Below, piece by piece: positions 5,609-6,045 of a DNA stretch of 6,045 nucleotides (position 1 is the first letter of the stretch; the number at the start of each line of letters is the position of its first letter). The stretch is taken from contig DAHXKW010000042.1 in NCBI GenBank assembly GCA_027366195.1, positions 1-6,045 of the forward strand. Direction: 5' to 3'. The stretch is from Alphaproteobacteria bacterium (GTDB lineage: Bacteria; Pseudomonadota; Alphaproteobacteria; G02398745; G023898745). A program made the translations under genes and the position numbers. The notes under the pieces were generated by a model. That model was not told the origin of the DNA, did not search any database, and worked only from the letters and a program-made list of their open reading frames with translations.

Positions 5609-5872
5609 TTAGTGTCGGTTCCACTGCATAAACAATTGTGAGTCAATTACTATAAATCCGCATTTTTTTAAAAAATCAACAACCCCTGAAAATAAAGCGC
5701 GTCCAAATCCTTTATTTAATAATATCTCAGATTCCTTCCCAGAACCATGAGGTGCCCAGAGCGTACCATGATCCTGCCCAAAAGACATTTGCCAATGAGA
5801 GCTGGCAGTACTGTTATTTATTTTTATCCCTAATCTGATTAGTTCTGGAATTAGCTCCCTCCTTATATCACA
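5609..5872 (-). pseudogene. 3' end of an unidentified gene cut by an IS3-family insertion
   Basis: An 87-residue frame runs from the IS3 tip to a TAA at 5609-5611. It reads like a genuine protein: DIRRELIPELIRLGIKI, then SSHWQMSFGQDHGTLW, then FGRALFSGVVDFLKKCGFIVID. There is no start codon with a ribosome binding site at its beginning, and the frame ends abruptly at the IS boundary, so the 5' part presumably lies beyond the element, outside the window. It ends 26 nt before the photolyase start on the same strand, suggesting a former operon. I cannot assign a family. A loose likeness of the D-x-RR...SH....GQ segment to type I glutamine synthetase is noted but not convincing, because the following residues do not fit. 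Confidence 0.6.
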
Positions 5873-5873
5873 T

Positions 5874-6045
5874 TGATCCTACCCCGTTTTAGTGGACACG
5901 GTTACGCGACATTTTTTGACTGATTTTCGAAACACAGAGGTGAAACGGAACCAATGGAAGAATGTCTGCGCAAGCGATTATAATAGGCTTCTATGTAATA
6001 GAAGATGTTTTGTTTCGCCACTTCTCTTGTCGCATATTTTTCGGT
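5874..6045 (-). mobile_element. End of an IS3-family insertion sequence (continues past the right edge)
   Basis: The sequence TGATCCTACCCCGTTTTAG at 5874-5892, followed by TGGACACGG, matches the terminal repeat style of the IS3 group (TGATC.TACCC...AGTGGACACG). The transposase stop lies just inside it, as usual for the 3' end of an IS3 element. The other end and any target duplication are outside the window; bases 5871-5873 (CAT) would be the 3-bp duplication if the insertion is simple. Confidence 0.85.
5902..6045 (-). CDS. IS3-family transposase OrfB, C-terminal 47 residues (5' end beyond the window)
   Basis: The frame is open from the right edge to a TAA at 5902-5904 and reads YATREVAKQNIFYYIEAYYN, then RLRRHSSIGSVSPLCFE. 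This is the signature C-terminus of IS3-group DDE integrase-type transposases ('Y.....A...IF.YIE.FYNR.RRHS.IG..SP..FE'). The catalytic D,D,E residues lie upstream of the visible part, so activity cannot be judged. Nothing in the visible portion is broken. In this family full OrfB is normally made by programmed frameshifting from OrfA. Confidence 0.93.
   Translation of the reverse strand, partial: TEKYATREVAKQNIFYYIEAYYNRLRRHSSIGSVSPLCFENQSKNVA

Noticed and set aside
5583..5624. Upstream photolyase start at 5624
   Set aside because: It adds 14 residues not seen in the family and overlaps the end of the upstream gene, while the ATG at 5582 has a strong, well-spaced AGGAG.
5609..5872. Glutamine synthetase or leucyl/phenylalanyl-tRNA transferase identity for the fragment upstream of photolyase
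   Set aside because: Only short stretches (D-x-RR...SH....GQ, or GF..ID.Q) look similar; the residues between and after do not follow either family.

Overview
The window looks like a decaying accessory region from an AT-rich bacterial genome. The most likely host is an alphaproteobacterium of the intracellular or endosymbiont kind (Rickettsiales or Holosporales type). This is inferred from the low GC, the F-type conjugation protein TrbC, an AAA/DUF4143 ATPase, and several broken genes and insertion-sequence remnants packed into 6 kb. No rRNA, tRNA or other taxonomic marker is present, so the assignment is only a lean.

Left part (1-1837): the last 28 codons of an unidentified plus-strand gene, then a minus-strand AAA/DUF4143 ATPase with intact Walker motifs. 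Two copies of a short coding-like sequence (MSxxFQxLIQKDL) flank the ATPase gene. The copies differ mostly by synonymous changes, which suggests they are remnants of a duplicated gene. A gap of about 450 bases holds only short open frames, ending in a good sigma70-like promoter.

Middle part (1838-3687, all plus strand): an unrecognised, probably exported 190-residue protein with an S/T/N-rich tail and a hairpin over its stop codon. It is followed by a tight three-gene cluster: HU, a TrbC-like thioredoxin-fold conjugation protein whose start overlaps the end of HU, and a small XRE-type regulator 5 nt further on. No other conjugation gene is visible, so this is either the edge or a relic of an F-type element.

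Right part (3712-6045): a 462-bp internally deleted IS6-family element, not called by any simple ORF search. It has near-perfect 16-bp terminal inverted repeats (15/16) and encodes only the two ends of its transposase, with an in-frame amber codon. Its right repeat supplies the last codons and stop codon of the neighbouring photolyase gene (minus strand). That gene is itself broken by one amber codon where relatives usually have Trp. Upstream of the photolyase is the 3' end of an unknown gene, cut at codon level by the tip of an IS3-family element whose transposase runs off the right edge.

Overall, the HU/TrbC/XRE cluster, the ATPase and the exported protein look intact, while photolyase repair, both transposases and at least one further gene look lost or fragmentary. 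The pattern fits IS-driven genome erosion.
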